Assembly (NCBI RefSeq): GCF_003852315.1
Contig: NZ_CP027762.1
Location: 4,011,501 to 4,075,500, forward strand
DNA length: 64,000 nt
Direction: 5' to 3'
DNA from: Pseudomonas sp. LBUM920
GTDB taxonomy: Bacteria; Pseudomonadota; Gammaproteobacteria; Pseudomonadales; Pseudomonadaceae
This document shows positions 1-9,718 of the stretch, in pieces. Positions within the stretch are counted from its first letter, which is position 1, and each line of letters opens with the position of its first letter. Position numbers and translations under genes: made by a program. Below the pieces are notes generated by a model. That model searched no databases and was not told the DNA's origin. It saw only the letters and a list, made by a program, of their open reading frames with translations.

Positions 1-1298
1 TGAAAGCCCTGGTCCCAGGAGGCGTACCACGGGTATTCCCAGGTGTCGGGCATGGAGAGGATGTCGAAGTTGGACAGGTGCCGCCAATGGGTATTACGGA
101 TGTGCAGGCGCTCGGGCGGTGGCGCCGGCTGGGCAGGGTCGCCGTCGAGCCACTGGTTCACGTCGAAATAGTAGAGCTGTTTGGACCACAGTAAACCCGC
201 CAGGGCCTGGCGCTGCACATTGCGCGCATCCTCCTCGCTGATGCCGTGTTGCAAGGCCGCGTAGAACTGATCGGCCTCCTCGCGGCGCTGTTCGAACAGC
301 TTGCGCGCGTTGATCTGCGGCGCATCGGTGGGCGCAAACCGCAGGTACAGGCTTTTACTTTCAAGGCCCGCCAGTTCGAGGATGAAACGCGCGGCGACCT
401 TGGTGCCCGCATCGCGGCGAATCGCCGACTGCACGCCATCGACCACGTAATCGTTGATGCCATCCTTGAACGGCCCGGGTGCCGGTTGCCCGTCCAGGCG
501 CTGATAGTTGCTCTCGTTTTCACAGAACAACCACTCCGCCCCGTCCTGGCCCCAGGCGCTGAGGTGGCGATCGGAAAGTTCATGATGACGGGCCAGCACC
601 TGTTCGCCGTCCAGGCGCAACTGCGGCTTGGGCGCATCCAGGGTCCAGCTCCAGTCATTGCGCGCCCACACCTGGGGCAACACCTGCAGGCGCGTCGGCT
701 GGTCCGAGCGGTTATGCACGGTGACGCGCATGAAAATATCGTCGGGCTGATGCTTGGCGTATTCGACGCTGACATCGCAGTAGCGGTTGTCTTCGAACAC
801 GCCCGTGTCGAGGATTTCGTACTCGGCATCCGCAAGCCCACGGCGCGCGTTTTCGGTGGTCAGGTCGGCGTAGGGAAAGGCCGCATGCGGGTATTTGTAG
901 AGCATGCGCATGTAGGCATGACTGGGTACGCCGTCGACGAAAAAGTACAGTTCCTTGACGTCTTCACCGTGGTTGCCCTCGGCGTTATTCAAGCCGAACA
1001 ACCGCTCCTTGAGGATCGTGTCGCGCTCGTTCCACAGCGCCAGGCCCAGGCACCAGCGTTGCGCCTTGTCGCTGAAACCGGCCAGGCCATCTTCGCCCCA
1101 GCGATAGGCACGGCTGCGCGCGTGGTCATGCGGGAAGTAGGCCCAGGCATCGCCGTCTGCGCTGTAGTCTTCGCGCACCGTGCCCCATTGGCGTTCACTC
1201 AAGTACGGGCCCCACTCGCGCCAACGCTCGGCCTCTGGCGTCGCCAGGCGTTGGCCTTCAATCGTTTCAAGGATGTTGGTTACGGGTGTGGCCGTCAT
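1..1298 (-). CDS. MGH1-type glycoside hydrolase (GH63-like glucosidase), 3' end outside window
   Basis: The leftward frame is open from an ATG at 1298 to the window edge, giving about 432 residues of the N-terminal part. The start has a GGAGGA ribosome site a few bases upstream. The translation (MTATPVTNILETIEGQR at the start; WREWGPYLSERQWGTV; EYPWYASWDQGF near the edge) resembles the long bacterial MGH1/GH63 glucosidases, which are usually 850-900 residues, so roughly half is missing. These are predicted cytoplasmic alpha-glucosidases acting on gluco-oligosaccharides. No signal peptide is visible. The substrate cannot be read from the sequence. Other frames open across this stretch are shadows. 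Confidence 0.75.
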   Translation of the reverse strand, partial: MTATPVTNILETIEGQRLATPEAERWREWGPYLSERQWGTVREDYSADGDAWAYFPHDHARSRAYRWGEDGLAGFSDKAQRWCLGLALWNERDTILKERLFGLNNAEGNHGEDVKELYFFVDGVPSHAYMRMLYKYPHAAFPYADLTTENARRGLADAEYEILDTGVFEDNRYCDVSVEYAKHQPDDIFMRVTVHNRSDQPTRLQVLPQVWARNDWSWTLDAPKPQLRLDGEQVLARHHELSDRHLSAWGQDGAEWLFCENESNYQRLDGQPAPGPFKDGINDYVVDGVQSAIRRDAGTKVAARFILELAGLESKSLYLRFAPTDAPQINARKLFEQRREEADQFYAALQHGISEEDARNVQRQALAGLLWSKQLYYFDVNQWLDGDPAQPAPPPERLHIRNTHWRHLSNFDILSMPDTWEYPWYASWDQGF

Positions 1299-1389
1299 TG
1301 GGTCCTCCATCACTGACACAGTGACGGGCAGTGTAGAACCCATCCCCGCTCGGATGCACATGAAGTCTCATCCACCCCGGCAAAAAAAA

Positions 1390-1412
1390 GAGGCCGCTGA
1401 TCAGGCGGCCTC
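1390..1412. terminator. Bidirectional intrinsic terminator
   Basis: An 8-bp perfect stem, GAGGCCGC / GCGGCCTC, has a 7-nt loop. It is preceded by eight A and followed by GGTTTTTT, so it can work on either strand. On the minus strand it lies just downstream of the OprD-type porin gene, and it separates that gene from the glucosidase gene. Confidence 0.85.
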
Positions 1413-1445
1413 GGTTTTTTCAACGCGGTAAACGTGCGAGCGTGC

Positions 1446-2855
1446 TTAGAAGATCGCGTAGGTGTAGTTGAAGATCAGGCGGGTTTGATCCTGATCCGCG
1501 GTGCCGGTGTTGTGACCGTGATAAGTACCGGTCCGGAAGGTAGTGCCGAAGCCTTTGAGCGGGCCTGCCTGCACGACGTAATCCAGGCGGAAGTCGGTTT
1601 CATTTTCTTTCTGGTCAGGGCCGCCGGCGACTTTGGACTTGATGTCCGTACCGTCCAGGTAAGCCACCGAAGCTTTCAGGCCGGGTACGTAGGCCTTGAA
1701 GTCATACGAATACTGACCAAAGTTGACTTGCTCGCCCGCACGAGAGAACTGGCCAACCACGGCGTCGGTGAACAGGTAGAAGTCGCTGCCGCCCGCGCCT
1801 TGTTGCTGTGGGTCGGCGAGGCTGCCCTGGTTGACCCAGACGAAGCCGCCGTCGTCGCTCACGCCGATGTGGCCGAGCATCAGGCTGCTGCCGCCCAGTT
1901 GGTAGGTGAACGCGGCGCTGTAGGTTTTGTTGTCCACCTCGCCAGCATGCTTGGCGTAGCCACCGTTGTTGTTGAACGCGTAGCCGCTTTCGCCATTCTT
2001 GCCGTCGCTGGTGCTGTCGAAGTAGCGCAGGTCAGTCTTGAACGATTGGTCATTGCCCAACGGCAACACGTGGACCAGGCCGAAATAGTTCTGTTTGTAG
2101 AAGTCCTGCAGGTTGGCGTAGTAGTACTGCAGCGTCAGGTTTTTCGCGATGGCGTTGTCGGACGAGCCGAACGGTTTGTAGTCCACACCACCGAACTTGA
2201 AGCTGTCGCTGTCGCGCGTACCGCCAGCCACACTCAGGCCCGTGGAGTTACTGGACGCACGGCCTTCGGCCTTGTTCAGCTCACCGCCGGTGAAGGTCAC
2301 GTTCGGAATGTCGCTGGAGGTGAGGATGCCGCCGTCAAAGGTCTGTGGCGCAACACGGCTGTCGTTGGAGACCAGAATAGGCAGCACCGGGGCCAAACCA
2401 CCGCCGACGTGCAACTCGGTCTGGGAAATACGGAATTTCACGTTGCCGGCGGCGCGACCGAAACTGTCGGCCGGTTCGGTGCCGTTGTTCTTGGTCGGGA
2501 AGAAGCTGTTGCCGTTCCCTGCCAGCCCTGGGCCTGCGGCGTGGCCGTCGCCACCATCAAGACGCAAGGCGCCGAACGCCATGACGTCGAAACCGACGCC
2601 AAGGGTGCCTTGGGTGTAGCCGGATTTGTAGTCAAAGCGCAGCAATGTCGCAGCTTCGCGCAGATCGTTGCTGGTCCCCGAGCGGTTGTCTGCGCTGTAG
2701 TACATGGTCCGCGAACTGATGGCGGCGTGGCTGTCTTCAAGAAAGCCACTGTGACCTGTGCCGGTGCCCAGAGAACCGAGCCCGAAGTCATCAGCGCAGG
2801 CGTGTTGCGCGAGCAATGCAGCGGTGATGGATAACGCCAGTGTAGAAATTTTCAT
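1446..2855 (-). CDS. OprD-family outer-membrane porin
   Basis: 469 residues, the usual size for OprD/Opd channels of Pseudomonas. A signal peptide is evident (MKISTLALSITAALLAQHACA, cleavage before DDFG). The mature part has the family's amphipathic beta-strand pattern, and the last residue is Phe (FNYTYAIF), as expected for BAM-recognised barrels. The family forms 18-strand monomeric channels taking up basic amino acids (OccD) or carboxylates (OccK); the subclass cannot be assigned by eye. The gene is followed by a terminator and diverges from hglS across a 290-bp region that presumably holds both promoters. No clear operator was found there. Confidence 0.9.
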   Translation of the reverse strand: MKISTLALSITAALLAQHACADDFGLGSLGTGTGHSGFLEDSHAAISSRTMYYSADNRSGTSNDLREAATLLRFDYKSGYTQGTLGVGFDVMAFGALRLDGGDGHAAGPGLAGNGNSFFPTKNNGTEPADSFGRAAGNVKFRISQTELHVGGGLAPVLPILVSNDSRVAPQTFDGGILTSSDIPNVTFTGGELNKAEGRASSNSTGLSVAGGTRDSDSFKFGGVDYKPFGSSDNAIAKNLTLQYYYANLQDFYKQNYFGLVHVLPLGNDQSFKTDLRYFDSTSDGKNGESGYAFNNNGGYAKHAGEVDNKTYSAAFTYQLGGSSLMLGHIGVSDDGGFVWVNQGSLADPQQQGAGGSDFYLFTDAVVGQFSRAGEQVNFGQYSYDFKAYVPGLKASVAYLDGTDIKSKVAGGPDQKENETDFRLDYVVQAGPLKGFGTTFRTGTYHGHNTGTADQDQTRLIFNYTYAIF

Positions 2856-3145
2856 GTGTGACGGCCCCTAAACATTTTTTTATGTGCGTTGTGTGCAAAA
2901 CGGCGTTTTCATCCCTACAAACGTGACGATTGTTTCATGAGGACCGGGGCGCACCTCGTGAAGAATTTGTTAGAAAAGTGCCGGTGAAAATGAAATTTCG
3001 CCGCCAGCGTTTTTTGTCATATTCACGTCATCTCATTCATTTGCAGAATGAAGTCCAGAGGATTCTTCGTTTGCAACACTGGCTCCAGCTCAACAAAATC
3101 CAGCGATAGGCCAAGTTCACGCCCCTAGCCATCAGGAATTTTTCT

Positions 3146-4522
3146 ATGCCAACCACCGCACATGTCAGCCCCGACGACATCCGTAAAGGCTTTTCCAAAG
3201 CCATGTCCGACATGTACCGAGATGAAGTTCCGCTGTACGGGGCGCTGATGGCGCTGGTGGCCGAGACCAATACCCGGGTGTTGGCCAGTGATTCTGGGCT
3301 TTCCCGGCAGTTGCAGCGCACGGGCGAAATCGAGCGTCTGGACATGGAACGTCACGGCGCCATTCGCCTGGGCACAGCCATGGAACTGGCAACCATCCGC
3401 CGCCTCTTTGCCGTGATGGGCATGCAACCGGTGGGCTACTACGACCTGACGCCCGCTGGCGTGCCGGTGCATTCCACGGCCTTTCGCGCCGTGCATGAAC
3501 GCTCACTGCAAGCCAGCCCGTTCCGTGTATTTACCTCACTGCTGCGCTTGGAACTGATTGAAAACCCTGAGCTGCGCGCCTTTGCCGAAAACGCCCTGGC
3601 CCAACGCAACATCTTCACCCCTGGCGCCTTGGCGTTGATTGAGCAAGCGGAACGCGACGGCGGCCTCAACGCCGACGACGCCGAGGCATTTATTCGCCAA
3701 GCCCTGGAAACCTTTCGCTGGCACCACACCGCCACCGTCACCGGCGCGCAATACCAGCAACTGAGCGACCAGCATCGCCTGATCGCCGACGTGGTCGCGT
3801 TCAAGGGCCCGCACATTAATCACCTGACCCCGCGCACCCTCGACATCGACCAGGTGCAGGCCGCCATGCCCGGCAAAGGCATCACCCCCAAGGCCGTGAT
3901 CGAAGGGCCGCCGCGTCGCCACTGCCCGATCCTGCTACGCCAGACCAGCTTCAAGGCGCTGGACGAGCCGATCGCCTTCACCGACGCGAAGGGCAGCCAC
4001 AGCGCGCGCTTCGGCGAAATCGAACAACGCGGCGTCGCGCTGACGCCCAAAGGCCGCGCCCTGTACGACCAGCTGCTGAACGCTGCGCGCGACGAACTGG
4101 GCGCCTTCCCGAACGAGGCCAACGCCGCGCGTTACGTGCAGTTGATGGAGCAGCACTTCAAGGCATTCCCCGATAACCACACCCAGATGCGCGAGCAAGG
4201 GTTGGCGTACTTTCGCTATTTCGTGACCGAGCAAGGCCTGGCGGCGCGCGGCCAAGCCAATCAACCGGACACACTCCAGGCGCGCATTGCTGCCGGCCAT
4301 GTGGACGTGGAACCGCTGGTGTATGAGGATTTTCTGCCGGTGAGTGCGGCGGGGATCTTTCAGTCCAATCTTGGGGATGCGGCGCAGAGTCACTATGCGG
4401 CGAATTCGAACCAGGCCGAATTCGAGAAAGCACTGGGCTGCCGAACGATTGATGAGCTGAAGCTGTACAGCGAGACGCAACAGCGCTCGATGGATGAATG
4501 CATCCAGTCGCTGCAGGCATGA
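3146..4522 (+). CDS. hglS: 2-oxoadipate dioxygenase/decarboxylase (DUF1338, VOC-like)
   Basis: 458 residues, matching HglS/YdcJ. The family converts 2-oxoadipate to D-2-hydroxyglutarate in D-lysine catabolism, using a mononuclear metal centre. The metal ligands described for the P. putida enzyme are visible: His70 (ERHGAIR), His226 (GPHINHLTPR) and a Glu at 291 or 293 (FGEIEQRG). The substrate-binding Arg74 is also present. The ATG at 3146 follows a moderate AGGAATTTTTCT leader. The gene stands alone, with a long stem-loop just downstream. Confidence 0.9.
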   Translation: MPTTAHVSPDDIRKGFSKAMSDMYRDEVPLYGALMALVAETNTRVLASDSGLSRQLQRTGEIERLDMERHGAIRLGTAMELATIRRLFAVMGMQPVGYYDLTPAGVPVHSTAFRAVHERSLQASPFRVFTSLLRLELIENPELRAFAENALAQRNIFTPGALALIEQAERDGGLNADDAEAFIRQALETFRWHHTATVTGAQYQQLSDQHRLIADVVAFKGPHINHLTPRTLDIDQVQAAMPGKGITPKAVIEGPPRRHCPILLRQTSFKALDEPIAFTDAKGSHSARFGEIEQRGVALTPKGRALYDQLLNAARDELGAFPNEANAARYVQLMEQHFKAFPDNHTQMREQGLAYFRYFVTEQGLAARGQANQPDTLQARIAAGHVDVEPLVYEDFLPVSAAGIFQSNLGDAAQSHYAANSNQAEFEKALGCRTIDELKLYSETQQRSMDECIQSLQA

Positions 4523-4531
4523 AATGAGAGT

Positions 4532-4590
4532 GCCCACCCGGCTCACCAGCGCAATCCTTGCGCCGCAACAGTCCCCAGAGCCGGGTGGGC
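4532..4590. terminator. Long stem-loop between convergent genes
   Basis: A 13-bp perfect inverted repeat (GCCCACCCGGCTC at 4532-4544, GAGCCGGGTGGGC at 4578-4590) encloses a 33-nt loop that contains a smaller GCGCAA/TTGCGC hairpin. It lies between the 3' ends of hglS and the leftward ydcH-like gene. No T-run follows, so a terminator or mRNA-stabilising role is an inference. Confidence 0.5.
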
Positions 4591-4678
4591 GGTGCGCATG
4601 ATAGACAGTGAAAAGCGCTCTGTCCCTCAGACAATTCTGAACAAATATGTCCGCGCCCTGTAGGAGCGCGGACTGCAA

Positions 4679-4903
4679 CTACACCAACTGCTGCACAATC
4701 TTGTCTTTGACCAAAAGGCGCTTCTTCTTCAGTTTTTCCAGTTCTTCGTCAGCCCCGCCTGATGACTCGAAAGCCAGCACCTCCTTGTCGGCGGCGTCGT
4801 ATTGCTCGAGCAGCGTGTTCAAACGGTCATCGCCCCTCCTGCGTTCGTGAACGACTTCCTTGGTCAAACCCAGATCCTGATACAGGTCGTGTTTCACTGG
4901 CAT
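4679..4903 (-). CDS. YdcH-like DUF465 small protein
   Basis: 74 residues from the ATG at 4903 (MPVKHDLYQDLGLTKEVV), which has a GCGGAGG ribosome site. A start 8 codons further upstream is open but lacks such a site. The sequence is highly charged and helical, ending KLKKKRLLVKDKIVQQLV, typical of the DUF465/YdcH family of short coiled-coil proteins. The function of the family is unknown. Confidence 0.8.
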   Translation of the reverse strand: MPVKHDLYQDLGLTKEVVHERRRGDDRLNTLLEQYDAADKEVLAFESSGGADEELEKLKKKRLLVKDKIVQQLV

Positions 4904-5078
4904 GGAGTACCTCCGCAAGTTGATCAATGGCCTACGCGTTTGAAGCTAGCCCATTGCGGGGGGTCTTGTCATGTCCTGGGTCATTACATCCCCGTTCGTC
5001 GTAATGCGGGCGATGCGATCAAACCTTTGCCACGCCCTGCCCTCCACTGTAGATCGCCACCCGAGGGAGAACGGTTTC

Positions 5079-7136
5079 ATGAATCACGCTGCCACTGCTG
5101 TCGACACCCAATGCATCAACACGATTCGCACCCTGGCCATGGATGCCGTGCAGAAGGCCAACTCCGGCCACCCCGGCACGCCGATGGGCCTGGCGCCAGT
5201 GGGCTACACGTTGTGGAGCCGCTTCCTGCGTTATCACCCGCAGCATCCCGACTGGCCTAACCGCGACCGTTTTGTGTTGTCAGTGGGGCACGCGTCGATG
5301 CTGCTGTATTCGCTGCTGCACCTGGCCGGTGTGGTGGAGATCGATGCTCAAGGCAAGCGCTCCGGCCAGCCGGCAATCAGCCTGGACGATATCAAGCAGT
5401 TCCGGCAGATGAGCTCCAAGACCCCGGGCCATCCCGAGTACCGCATGACCACCGGCGTTGAAACCACCACCGGCCCACTTGGCCAGGGTTGCGCCAACAG
5501 TGTCGGCATGGCCATGGCCGAGCGTTGGCTGGGCCAGCGTTTCAACCGCGATGGCACCGTGCTGTTCGATTACAGCGTCTACACGCTGTGCGGCGACGGC
5601 GACATGATGGAAGGCATCAGCAGCGAAGCGGCCTCGATTGCCGGGCACCTGAAGCTGGACAACCTGTGCTGGATCTACGACAACAACACCATCAGCATCG
5701 AGGGCCATACCGAACTGGCGTTCAGTGAAGATGTGATCAAGCGCTTCCAGGCCTACGGCTGGCACACCCTGCACGTCACCGATGCCAACGACTTGCAAGC
5801 CTTGAGCAGCGCCCTGGAAACGTTCAAGGCCAACACCGGCGCACCGACCCTCATTGTGGTCGACAGCGTGATCGGCTACGGCTCGCCACACAAACACAAC
5901 ACCGCCGCCGCCCATGGCGAACCGCTGGGTGCCGATGAGATCCGGCTGACCAAGGCGGCCTACGGCTGGCCCGAGGATTCCAGCTTCCTGGTGCCCGACG
6001 AGGTCCGCACCGTGCTGCGCGATGCGCTGCTTGAACGCAGCCAGCCGCAGTATGAAGAATGGACCCGCCACTTGTCGCAGCTGGAGCAGTACGAACCGGA
6101 ACTGGCGGATGAACTGCGCCGCATGCGCGCGGGCGAAATGCCCGAGCACTGGCAGGATGAACTGCCCAGCTTCGACACCGACGCCAAGGGCGTCGCCAGC
6201 CGTGCAGCCGGTGGCGAGGTATTGAATGCCTTTGCCCAACAGATTCCGTGGCTGCTTGGCGGCTCTGCAGACTTGTCGCCCTCGACCAAGACCAACCTGA
6301 CCTTTGATGGCGCCGGGCGTTTCAGTGCCGATGATTACAGCGGGCGCAACCTGCACTTCGGCATCCGTGAGCACGCCATGGGCGCGATTGCCAACGGCAT
6401 GGCGCTGTCGTACCTGCGCCCCTACACCTCGACCTTCCTGGTGTTCAGCGACTACATGAAACCGCCGATCCGCCTGGCGGCGATCATGGAATTGCCGGTG
6501 GTGTTTGTGTTTACCCACGACTCCATTGGCGTTGGCGAAGATGGGCCGACGCACCAGCCCATCGAGCACCTGACACAATTGCGCGCAACGCCAGGGCTGC
6601 TGACCCTGCGACCCGGCGACGCCAATGAAACCCTGGAACTGTGGAAGGTCGCGCTGGCGCAGACCCATCGGCCAAGTTGCGTGGTGCTGTCGCGTCAAGC
6701 GCTGCCCACCCTGGATCGTACGAAATACGCACCGGCGTCCGGTGCGGCCAAGGGCGCTTATGTCCTGGCGGGCGCGGACAACCCTGAAGTCCTGCTGTTG
6801 GCGACGGGCAGTGAAGTCAGCCTGGCGGTTGCGGCTTATGAGCAGTTGAAAAGCGAAGGCATTGCCGCGCAAGTGGTGTCGATGCCCAGCTGGGAACTGT
6901 TTGAAGAACAGGACCAGGCGTACCGCGACAGCGTGTTGCCACCGGCGGTGAAAGCCCGGGTCGTCGTGGAACAAGCCGGCCCGCTGGGGTGGGACCGTTA
7001 CGTCGGGCAGACCGGCGCGAAAGTGGTGATGAGCACCTTTGGCGCCTCGGCGCCGTTGGCCAAGTTGCAGGAAAAGTTTGGGTTTACCACAGAGAATGTG
7101 GTGAAGCTGGCGAAGGAACAGCTGGCTAAATCCTGA
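5079..7136 (+). CDS. tkt: Transketolase
   Basis: 685 residues from the ATG at 5079 (MNHAATAVDTQCINTIRTLA), with a GAGGGAGA ribosome site. The open frame extends 36 codons further upstream without a good start. It is a thiamine-diphosphate enzyme transferring two-carbon ketol units in the pentose phosphate pathway. ThDP-domain marks are visible: HPGTPMGLAPVGY, GPLGQGCANSVGMAMAE, and GDGDMMEGISSEAASIAGHLKLDNL with the downstream DNN that completes the cofactor motif. The second domain carries FGIREHAMGAIANGMAL. The N-terminal 10-15 residues differ from typical pseudomonad TktA, so this may be a second transketolase. A strong hairpin follows the stop. Confidence 0.9.
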   Translation: MNHAATAVDTQCINTIRTLAMDAVQKANSGHPGTPMGLAPVGYTLWSRFLRYHPQHPDWPNRDRFVLSVGHASMLLYSLLHLAGVVEIDAQGKRSGQPAISLDDIKQFRQMSSKTPGHPEYRMTTGVETTTGPLGQGCANSVGMAMAERWLGQRFNRDGTVLFDYSVYTLCGDGDMMEGISSEAASIAGHLKLDNLCWIYDNNTISIEGHTELAFSEDVIKRFQAYGWHTLHVTDANDLQALSSALETFKANTGAPTLIVVDSVIGYGSPHKHNTAAAHGEPLGADEIRLTKAAYGWPEDSSFLVPDEVRTVLRDALLERSQPQYEEWTRHLSQLEQYEPELADELRRMRAGEMPEHWQDELPSFDTDAKGVASRAAGGEVLNAFAQQIPWLLGGSADLSPSTKTNLTFDGAGRFSADDYSGRNLHFGIREHAMGAIANGMALSYLRPYTSTFLVFSDYMKPPIRLAAIMELPVVFVFTHDSIGVGEDGPTHQPIEHLTQLRATPGLLTLRPGDANETLELWKVALAQTHRPSCVVLSRQALPTLDRTKYAPASGAAKGAYVLAGADNPEVLLLATGSEVSLAVAAYEQLKSEGIAAQVVSMPSWELFEEQDQAYRDSVLPPAVKARVVVEQAGPLGWDRYVGQTGAKVVMSTFGASAPLAKLQEKFGFTTENVVKLAKEQLAKS

Positions 7137-7141
7137 TAAAA

Positions 7142-7175
7142 AAATGCGCAAGCGGGCTGGCCCGCTTGCGCATTT
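7142..7175. terminator. Terminator between tkt and uvrA-like gene
   Basis: A 15-bp perfect stem (AAATGCGCAAGCGGG / CCCGCTTGCGCATTT) with a CTGG loop sits 6 nt after the transketolase stop. A-rich and T-rich ends allow use from both convergent genes. Confidence 0.85.
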
Positions 7176-7190
7176 CGACCTGATGGGCAG

Positions 7191-9710
7191 TTAAGTCAGT
7201 TCTCGTACCAGAAACGGCGCAGTGCGGCTGACCTTGCTTTTGGCCACCTTCTGCGGCGTGCCACTGGCTACCACCTTCCCGCCCTGCGTGCCGGCCCCCG
7301 GCCCGATATCAATCACCCAGTCACTCTGCGCCACGACGCGCATCTCGTGCTCTACCACCACCACCGTGTGCCCCGCCTCGACCAGATGATTCAGCTGGCT
7401 GAGCAAGCGGTCCACATCACGTGGGTGTAACCCGGTGGTGGGTTCGTCCAAGACATACAGCGTGGCGCCTCGCGCATTGCGTTGCAGCTCGGTCGCCAGC
7501 TTGATGCGCTGCGCCTCACCGCCGGACAGCTCGGTGGCCGGCTGGCCCAACCGCAAATACCCCAGGCCAATATCGCGCAACACCTGCAACGAGCGCAGCA
7601 CCCCAGGCTGCTCGGCAAACACCTCCACCGCCTGCTCCACCGTCAGCCCCAGCACTTGAGCAATGCTCAATCCCTGCCATTTGATCGCCAGGGTCTCAGG
7701 GTTGTAACGCGCACCGTGACAAGTCGGGCACGGCGCATACACGCTCGGCATGAACAGCAACTCGACACTCACAAACCCCTCTCCCTCGCAATTGGGGCAG
7801 CGGCCCTTGGCGACGTTGAAGGAGAACTGCCCGGCGTCATAGTGGCGCTTCTTCGCCGCCGGTGTGGCGGCGAACAGTTTGCGCACGTTGTCGAACAGCC
7901 CGGTGTAGGTCGCAAGGTTGGAGCGTGGCGTTCGGCCGATGGGTTTCTGGTCTACCTGCACCAGGCGCCGGATCGACTCCAGGCCCGCACTGATACGCCC
8001 GCCGCTGGTTTGCGGGGTGTCGTCTTCCAGGCTGGGTTCTTCGTCGGTTTCCACCACACGGCCCAACCCCGCGCCCACCAGTTCCAGCAGCGCCTGGCTG
8101 ACCAGGCTGGATTTGCCCGAGCCCGAGATACCCGTCACCGCCGTAAAGCACCCCAATGGGAAGTCCACGCTCAGGTCATTGAGGTTGTTGCGCGTCACGC
8201 CTTCGAGCTTCAACCAACCGGTGGGCTCACGGCGCGACTGGCTCGGCGGGCGCCGCTCGGCGAACAGATATTCCCGCGTCTGCGACGCCTCGATATCCGC
8301 CAGGCCCGCGGGCGGGCCGCTGTACAGCACTTGCCCGCCGTGCTCGCCGGCAGCCGGCCCCACGTCGATCAGCCAGTCGGCGCGGCGCATGGTTTCCAGG
8401 TCATGCTCAACCACAAACAGCGAATTGCCTGCGGCTTTCAAGCGCTCCAGCGCGGTGAACAACGCTTCGCCATCCGCCGGGTGCAGACCCGCCGATGGTT
8501 CATCCAGCACATAGATCACCCCGAACAACTGCGAGCCCAATTGCGTGGCCAGGCGCAGGCGCTGCAGCTCGCCGGATGACAACGTCGGCGTACTGCGCTC
8601 CAGGGACAGGTAACCCAGGCCCAGCTCGATCAGGGTGCTCACGCGCTCAAGCAAATCTTCGGCGATGCGCTGGGCGGCCAGGCGTTTTTCCACCGACAGT
8701 TTCATCTTGTCCTGCCCCGCCGCGACCGGCCGCAGCAACTCCGCCAACTGCGACAGCGACAGTTGCGACAACTCACCGATATCCACCCCGGCGAATTTCA
8801 CCGACAGCGCCGCCCGGGTCAGGCGTTTGCCCTCGCACAACGGGCAGGCGCTGCCCTGCATAAACTGCGAGACGCGCTTTTTCATCAGCGCACTCTGGGT
8901 GTGGGTGAAGGTGTGCAGGATATAGCGCCGCGCGCCGCTGAAGGTGCCCTGGTAACTGGGTTCGAGCTTGCCCTTCAAGGCCGCGCGGGTCTGTTCGGGC
9001 GTGAAGCCTGCGTACACCGGCACGGTCGGGGTTTCTTCGGTGAACAGGATCCAGTCGCGCTGTTTTTTCGGCAGGTCGCGCCAGGGAATGTCCACGTCAT
9101 AGCCGAGCGTCACAAGGATGTCGCGCAGGTTCTGCCCTTGCCACGCCAACGGCCACGACGCCACCGCACGCTGGCGAATGGTCAACGACGGATCGGGCAC
9201 CATCAGCGCCTCGGTCACCTCATACACCCGGCCCAGGCCATGGCACTGCGGGCACGCGCCCTGGGGCAGGTTCGGCGAAAAGTCCTCGGCGTACAGCATG
9301 GCCTGGCCCGGCGGATAACTGCCGGCCCGCGAGTACAACATGCGGATCAGGCTCGACAAAGTCGTGACGCTGCCCACCGAAGAGCGCGCACTCGGCGTGC
9401 CGCGCTGCTGCTGCAGGGCCACAGCCGGAGGCAGACCTTCGATGGAATCCACATCCGGCACGCCGACCTGATCGATCAGGCGCCGTGCGTAAGGCGCTAC
9501 CGATTCGAAATAACGACGCTGGGCTTCGGCGTACACCGTGGAAAACGCCAGGGATGATTTGCCGGAGCCCGAGACGCCGGTGAACACCACCAGGGCGTCC
9601 CGCGGAATGTCGACATCGACGTTTCGCAGGTTATGTTCGCGAGCGCCGCGCACTCGCACAAAGCCAGGGTGCTGGCCGGTGACTGGAGGGATGTTGCGCT
9701 GTGAAGTCAT
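7191..9710 (-). CDS. uvrA: Class II excinuclease ATPase UvrA2
   Basis: 839 residues, shorter than canonical UvrA (about 940), as in class II UvrA proteins that lack the UvrB-binding insertion. Two ABC ATPase halves are present: GVSGSGKSSLAFST at about residue 45 and GISGSGKSSLVSQ in the C-terminal half. Both signature motifs occur (LSSGELQRLRLATQ and LSGGEAQRIKLATE). Zinc-finger cysteines are kept (CPQCHGLG, CPLCEGKR, CPNCEGEG with CPTCHGA). UvrA2 proteins are linked to DNA damage tolerance or antibiotic resistance rather than core nucleotide excision repair. The gene lies 8 bp after the upstream hybrid kinase gene, so the two may be co-transcribed. Confidence 0.9.
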   Translation of the reverse strand: MTSQRNIPPVTGQHPGFVRVRGAREHNLRNVDVDIPRDALVVFTGVSGSGKSSLAFSTVYAEAQRRYFESVAPYARRLIDQVGVPDVDSIEGLPPAVALQQQRGTPSARSSVGSVTTLSSLIRMLYSRAGSYPPGQAMLYAEDFSPNLPQGACPQCHGLGRVYEVTEALMVPDPSLTIRQRAVASWPLAWQGQNLRDILVTLGYDVDIPWRDLPKKQRDWILFTEETPTVPVYAGFTPEQTRAALKGKLEPSYQGTFSGARRYILHTFTHTQSALMKKRVSQFMQGSACPLCEGKRLTRAALSVKFAGVDIGELSQLSLSQLAELLRPVAAGQDKMKLSVEKRLAAQRIAEDLLERVSTLIELGLGYLSLERSTPTLSSGELQRLRLATQLGSQLFGVIYVLDEPSAGLHPADGEALFTALERLKAAGNSLFVVEHDLETMRRADWLIDVGPAAGEHGGQVLYSGPPAGLADIEASQTREYLFAERRPPSQSRREPTGWLKLEGVTRNNLNDLSVDFPLGCFTAVTGISGSGKSSLVSQALLELVGAGLGRVVETDEEPSLEDDTPQTSGGRISAGLESIRRLVQVDQKPIGRTPRSNLATYTGLFDNVRKLFAATPAAKKRHYDAGQFSFNVAKGRCPNCEGEGFVSVELLFMPSVYAPCPTCHGARYNPETLAIKWQGLSIAQVLGLTVEQAVEVFAEQPGVLRSLQVLRDIGLGYLRLGQPATELSGGEAQRIKLATELQRNARGATLYVLDEPTTGLHPRDVDRLLSQLNHLVEAGHTVVVVEHEMRVVAQSDWVIDIGPGAGTQGGKVVASGTPQKVAKSKVSRTAPFLVRELT

Positions 9711-9718
9711 GAAAGACC

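Noticed and set aside
246..1316. 356-residue plus-strand frame at the left edge
   Set aside because: Opposite-strand shadow of the glucosidase, which has a good start and family motifs.
5280..7151. 623-residue frame antisense to transketolase
   Set aside because: Shadow of a clear transketolase on the plus strand.
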